NCBI RefSeq assembly: GCF_009749405.1
Contig: NZ_WBIQ01000004.1
Location: 1-64,000, forward strand
Direction: 5' to 3'
Length of the DNA stretch: 64,000 nt
Origin: Agromyces lapidis
GTDB taxonomy: Bacteria > Actinomycetota > Actinomycetes > Actinomycetales > Microbacteriaceae
The position numbers were made by a program, and so were the translations under genes. The notes below the pieces were generated by a model. The model saw only the letters and a list, made by a program, of their open reading frames with translations, was not told the DNA's origin and made no database searches. Positions 61,540 to 64,000 of this stretch are shown piece by piece (the first letter of the stretch is position 1; each line of letters starts with the position of its first letter).

Positions 61540-61809
61540 GTGGCCGACGCACTCGGAGTCCCCGGCCTGATCATGGGCGGCGCGATCGCGCTGTTCGCGC
61601 TCGCCATCGTGATCGGCATGATCGTGCGTGTGGTGCGAGCGCCCCGCGGGCAGCGGATGCGCGCGGCCTTCGGCCCGCTCGCCGGCGCCGGCGAGACCTA
61701 CCAGGAGCTGCACACCGGCCAGCGCGGCCTGCAGGACTCGATCATCGAGTCCATCCAGGAGCAGGAGCACGGCGGTCACCCGACGAACGACAGGAAGCGC
61801 ACGATATGA
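61540..61809 (+). CDS. Small single-helix membrane protein (paralogue 1)
   Basis: 89 residues with a GTG start. One membrane helix MGGAIALFALAIVIGMIVRV is followed by a basic stretch RAPRGQRMRAAFGPL and a polar Gln/Glu-rich tail. The helix and the RM-R-AF block are repeated in the next gene, so the two arose by duplication. It follows the NUDIX gene by 13 bases and probably shares its transcript. Confidence 0.6.
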   Translation: MADALGVPGLIMGGAIALFALAIVIGMIVRVVRAPRGQRMRAAFGPLAGAGETYQELHTGQRGLQDSIIESIQEQEHGGHPTNDRKRTI

Positions 61810-61985
61810 ACGACTTCGCCTTCTACGGCATCCTCCTCGGCGGCGCGATCGCGCTCTTCGCCGTCATCATCCTCATCGGTGCCGTGATCCGCGCGTTCAA
61901 GGCCCCGCCCGGCGAGCGCATGCGCGAGGCGTTCCGCCTGCGCCCGCCGGTCGACGACGACGATCGACGCGACTGGCGCCGCTGA
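61806..61985 (+). CDS. Small single-helix membrane protein (paralogue 2)
   Basis: 59 residues, starting within the ATGA overlap with paralogue 1. The helix LLGGAIALFAVIILIGAVIR is followed by KAPPGERMREAFRL and an acid-then-basic tail with DDDDRRDWRR. Similarity to paralogue 1 runs through the first 45 residues. Function unknown; it resembles single-pass stress or regulatory proteins. Confidence 0.6.
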   Translation: MNDFAFYGILLGGAIALFAVIILIGAVIRAFKAPPGERMREAFRLRPPVDDDDRRDWRR

Positions 61986-62021
61986 GCCCCGCCGCGATGC
62001 CGCACGGGGATCACGCCGTGC

Positions 62022-62831
62022 TCATCGGCGCCGCACCTCCTTCCAGAGCGCGGCCCAGTCCTCGGGGGTGAGCCGCCCGGGCAGGGCGTCACGGGCGAGG
62101 CCGCGCTGTGCGAGCCATGACCGCGCCTGCCCCCCGCTCATCGGCCTCGGGGTGCGGGTGAGGATCTGGGCCATGCCGCGCCCGCGCCCGCGGAACACCG
62201 CGGCCACGAATCCGCAGTAGCCGCCTCGTTCGGTCACCGGTACGAGGGGCGACGTGCGACGTCGCACGCTGAAGAGCCCGCCGTCGACGGCTGGCACCGG
62301 TCGGAAGGCCCGCGCCGGCACCCTCCCGTCGAGCCGGAATTCGAACCAGGGCGCCGACTGCGCGGTGAGCAGGCTCGAGCCGCCGACCCCGCATCGCCGG
62401 CGAGCGACCTCCCACTGCGTGAGCAGCACGGCGTCGGTCCAGCCGGGTCGTTCGAGGAGCGAACGCAGGATGGCCGTCGTGAGGTGGAAGGGGACGTTGC
62501 CGACGACGACGTGCGGGGCGGCAGGATACCGCCAGCGCAGCACGTCGGCCTGCTCGACCGTGACGCGGGGTCCGAACCGTCGCTGCAGCGATGAGGCGCG
62601 CCCGGGGTCGAGTTCGAGTGCCGTGAGCGGTCGGCCGAGGCGGGCGAGCGGCTCGGTGAGCGCCCCGCTGCCGGCGCCGAGCTCGATGATCGGGCCGCTG
62701 GTCGATGCGGCGAGCCCGACGAGTCGGTCGATCGCGACGCGATCGACGAGGAAGTTCTGTCCCAGCTCCTGCCGGCCGCCATGACCGGTCGGGAGGGGAC
62801 GAGGGGTGGACGGGTATTCGCGTGTATGCAA
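62022..62831 (-). CDS. erm: Erm-type 23S rRNA (adenine-N6)-methyltransferase
   Basis: 269 residues from a TTG at 62831 with GGAG seven bases upstream. It methylates the N6 of an adenine at the drug-binding site (A2058 in E. coli), which gives macrolide-lincosamide-streptogramin resistance. The SAM motif is PIIELGAGSGALTEPLA near 47, and the catalytic motif is GNVPFHLTT near 113, where Erm has N(I/V)P(Y/F) and the housekeeping KsgA has NLPY. The C-terminal domain has ILTRTPRPMSGGQARSW near 225. It resembles actinobacterial ErmE/ErmO-type enzymes. A leader peptide with an attenuator precedes it. Confidence 0.88.
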   Translation of the reverse strand: MHTREYPSTPRPLPTGHGGRQELGQNFLVDRVAIDRLVGLAASTSGPIIELGAGSGALTEPLARLGRPLTALELDPGRASSLQRRFGPRVTVEQADVLRWRYPAAPHVVVGNVPFHLTTAILRSLLERPGWTDAVLLTQWEVARRRCGVGGSSLLTAQSAPWFEFRLDGRVPARAFRPVPAVDGGLFSVRRRTSPLVPVTERGGYCGFVAAVFRGRGRGMAQILTRTPRPMSGGQARSWLAQRGLARDALPGRLTPEDWAALWKEVRRR

Positions 62832-62838
62832 GAGTGTG

Positions 62839-62948
62839 CTCCGCTGCCGAAGATGGTCGGCCGGGTACGCGAGATCGCACCGCGGCCATGGGTCATGGCC
62901 GAGGCGGAGTGACGTGGATGATCGGGTCGCTCCGCCTCAGGCGGTGCG
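62839..62948 (-). promoter_or_regulatory. Candidate translation attenuator of erm
   Basis: On the minus RNA, the end of the leader ORF (62941-62948) can pair with 62876-62883 (8 bp, CGCACCGC/GCGGTGCG). A competing 9-bp stem joins 62901-62909 with 62930-62938 over the leader stop. A third stem occupies 62884-62900 (GGCCATG/CATGGCC). The erm ribosome site is at 62839-62842. Mutually exclusive stems fit drug-dependent attenuation. Confidence 0.45.
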
Positions 62949-62993
62949 GGGCCGCGCGATCACCATCGTTGCGAATTGACTGCACACGAGCAT
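62937..62993 (-). CDS. Probable erm leader peptide (18 residues)
   Basis: ATG at 62993 to TGA at 62937 encodes MLVCSQFATMVIARPRTA, ending about 105 bases before erm. Arg-Pro-Arg near the end matches the +x+ motif at which ribosomes stall with macrolides in many Erm leaders. GAGG lies 14-17 bases upstream of the ATG, too far for a good ribosome site. Competing stems follow. I know no described leader of this exact sequence. Confidence 0.55.
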   Translation of the reverse strand: MLVCSQFATMVIARPRTA

Positions 62994-63025
62994 CGACGGT
63001 ACCAGAGCCTCGTGCGCAGCCGCCG

Positions 63026-63565
63026 TCAGCTGCCGCCGGGCGGGTCGACGAGCAGCCCGACGCGGTCGTCGAGATACCGGCCGAGTTCGGCGAGGGCGCC
63101 CGGCTGGCCGGGGTTCCAGCGCACGCGCACGACGCCGCCGTCGAGCACGACCGGCCCGGATGCCCCGGCGCGCGCGAGCTCGCCGAGGTCGACCTGGGGC
63201 GCATCGAAGTCGACGGTCTCCCCCTCGGCGATGCCGCCCTTCACCGCGGCCGCCTGCCAGGCGCGATGCTCGGCGACGCTCGCGGCGAGCACGCTGCGGC
63301 GGGCGGGCCGTTCGGCACGCACGACGTGACCGGTCGCGTACAGCCCGCCGTCGGGGGCGAGCAGCAGCACGCCGAGCCGCCAGACGCGGCCCCGAACCGC
63401 CATGCGCGCGGCGCGCGCGATGCCGAGCACGGGCTTCGGCTGCACGAGTTCGGCGAGCACCTCGTCGCGGGCTCGCGCAGCGGCGAGGCGCGAGGCCGCT
63501 TCGGCCAGCGAGGCGCGCAACTGCTCGATGGGGTCGTGCGAGACGGGCCCGGTGCCGTCCGTCAT
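63026..63565 (-). CDS. Hypothetical soluble protein
   Basis: 179 residues from the ATG at 63563-63565. A Glu/Ala-rich helix (SLAEAASRLAAARARDEVLA) opens the protein, and beta-rich segments follow (RVWRLGVLLLAPDGGLYATG; VVRVRWNPGQPGALAELGRY). I see no named domain. It lies upstream of the erm leader on the same strand, so read-through into erm is possible. Some databases label similar proteins glutaminase; nothing in this sequence supports that. Confidence 0.6.
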   Translation of the reverse strand: MTDGTGPVSHDPIEQLRASLAEAASRLAAARARDEVLAELVQPKPVLGIARAARMAVRGRVWRLGVLLLAPDGGLYATGHVVRAERPARRSVLAASVAEHRAWQAAAVKGGIAEGETVDFDAPQVDLGELARAGASGPVVLDGGVVRVRWNPGQPGALAELGRYLDDRVGLLVDPPGGS

Positions 63566-63667
63566 CGCGCACCGCCTGGCGGTGCGGGCACGGTCGCGGG
63601 AACGCGGGCGGTCATGCCCCCATGTTCCCGCGATCGCCGCCCGAGCGGAAATCCCGGCGCGGCCTGT

Positions 63668-64000
63668 TCAGTGGTGCGGCCTGCGACCCGGCGCGACCCC
63701 CACGCGCACATGCTCGCCCGTCGCCGCCTCGGCGAGGGCGAGGTCGATCTCGTCGAGCGAGTGCGTCGTGCCGACGAGTTCGTCGAGCGGCGTCGACCGC
63801 CAGGATCGCTCGAGGAACGCCACCGCACGGACGAGCTGCCCGGGCGTGTAGTTGTGCACTCCCGTCACGGTGACGAGCCGGCGCACGACCGTCTCGGGAT
63901 CGAGCCGCACCTCGGTGCCGGGCGAGACGCTGCCGACGAGCACCGCGACGCCGCCGACGCCGAGCGCGGCGATCGCGGTGCGCACCGCGGGCGCCGCACC
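63668..64000 (-). CDS. Zinc-type alcohol dehydrogenase (MDR), C-terminal part (5' end outside window)
   Basis: The frame stays open to the window edge at 64000. Visible are the end of a Rossmann domain (RTAIAALGVGGVAVLVGSVS) and the C-terminal catalytic segment LVGTTHSLDEIDLALAEAAT plus GEHVRVGVAP. These match zinc-containing medium-chain dehydrogenases. The N-terminal zinc and NAD motifs are outside the window, so the substrate cannot be inferred. Confidence 0.75.
   Translation of the reverse strand, partial: GAAPAVRTAIAALGVGGVAVLVGSVSPGTEVRLDPETVVRRLVTVTGVHNYTPGQLVRAVAFLERSWRSTPLDELVGTTHSLDEIDLALAEAATGEHVRVGVAPGRRPHH

Noticed and set aside
63562..63667. Small ORF upstream of the hypothetical gene at 63026
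   Set aside because: Only 17 codons from a late ATG, Pro/Ala-rich, with no ribosome site or similarity.

Overview
The window is very GC-rich (roughly 72% by eye), densely coded, and reads as the chromosome of a Microbacteriaceae-type actinobacterium, possibly Agromyces or a close relative. Supporting signs are DUF3073, the PurS/PurQ/PurL trio, a FurA-KatA pair, MocR-type regulators, an LAxTG sorting signal, many probable leaderless genes, and a glpD-TetR-AGPS-like-lipid kinase block that matches my memory of Mycobacterium tuberculosis Rv2249c-Rv2252. I see no rRNA, tRNA, CRISPR array, prophage or insertion sequence. No stretch over 300 bases lacks a gene; the larger gaps hold hairpins, palindromic repeats and promoters.

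Layout: 1-764, C-terminal end of a sortase-anchored repeat protein. 999-3172, a MocR regulator divergent from a YczE-type membrane protein. 3299-5849, a TipA-like MerR regulator and a DUF4097-PadR pair with operator palindromes. 5905-6899, a GNAT remnant and two overlapping fluoride-channel genes. 7028-10270, a copper/DyP-peroxidase operon. 10368-14520, a KimA-like transporter, DUF1801, a flavin monooxygenase and DUF3073. 14564-24618, the first purine block (purM, purF, purD, purC) with interleaved genes. 24665-29447, AraC/VOC, an EamA exporter, a Fic-RHH toxin-antitoxin pair, a ring-cleaving dioxygenase, a MOSC protein and a LuxR-type regulator. 29489-33740, a TetR gene and a tryptophan-to-anthranilate operon (kynA, an amidohydrolase, kynU). 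35471-36519, purS and purQ. 36555-38594, a nuclease-like protein and a TPR protein set among four related palindromes and a tandem array. 38627-41419, a secreted M14 peptidase, a flavodoxin-like protein and OsmC. 41502-48015, a lipid/glycerol-phosphate block (GMC oxidoreductase, lipid kinase, AGPS-like flavoprotein, TetR, GlpD). 48122-50158, katA-furA. 51059-57131, an acyl-CoA ligase, apt, an epimerase with an ECF41-like sigma factor, and a shikimate dehydrogenase-like protein. 57161-61985, an MFS exporter, purL, a NUDIX hydrolase and two small paralogous membrane proteins. 62022-62993, an Erm-type 23S rRNA methyltransferase preceded by a probable leader peptide. 63668-64000, a partial alcohol dehydrogenase.

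Functionally, seven de novo purine genes cover steps 1-6 except GAR formylation, and apt adds salvage. The kyn genes convert tryptophan to anthranilate, with an amidohydrolase where the formamidase is expected. The points most worth a second look are the erm leader region, the amidohydrolase in the kyn operon, several families of long intergenic palindromes (one supplies the first codons of two unrelated genes), and a close match to an ECF41 promoter in front of the epimerase.
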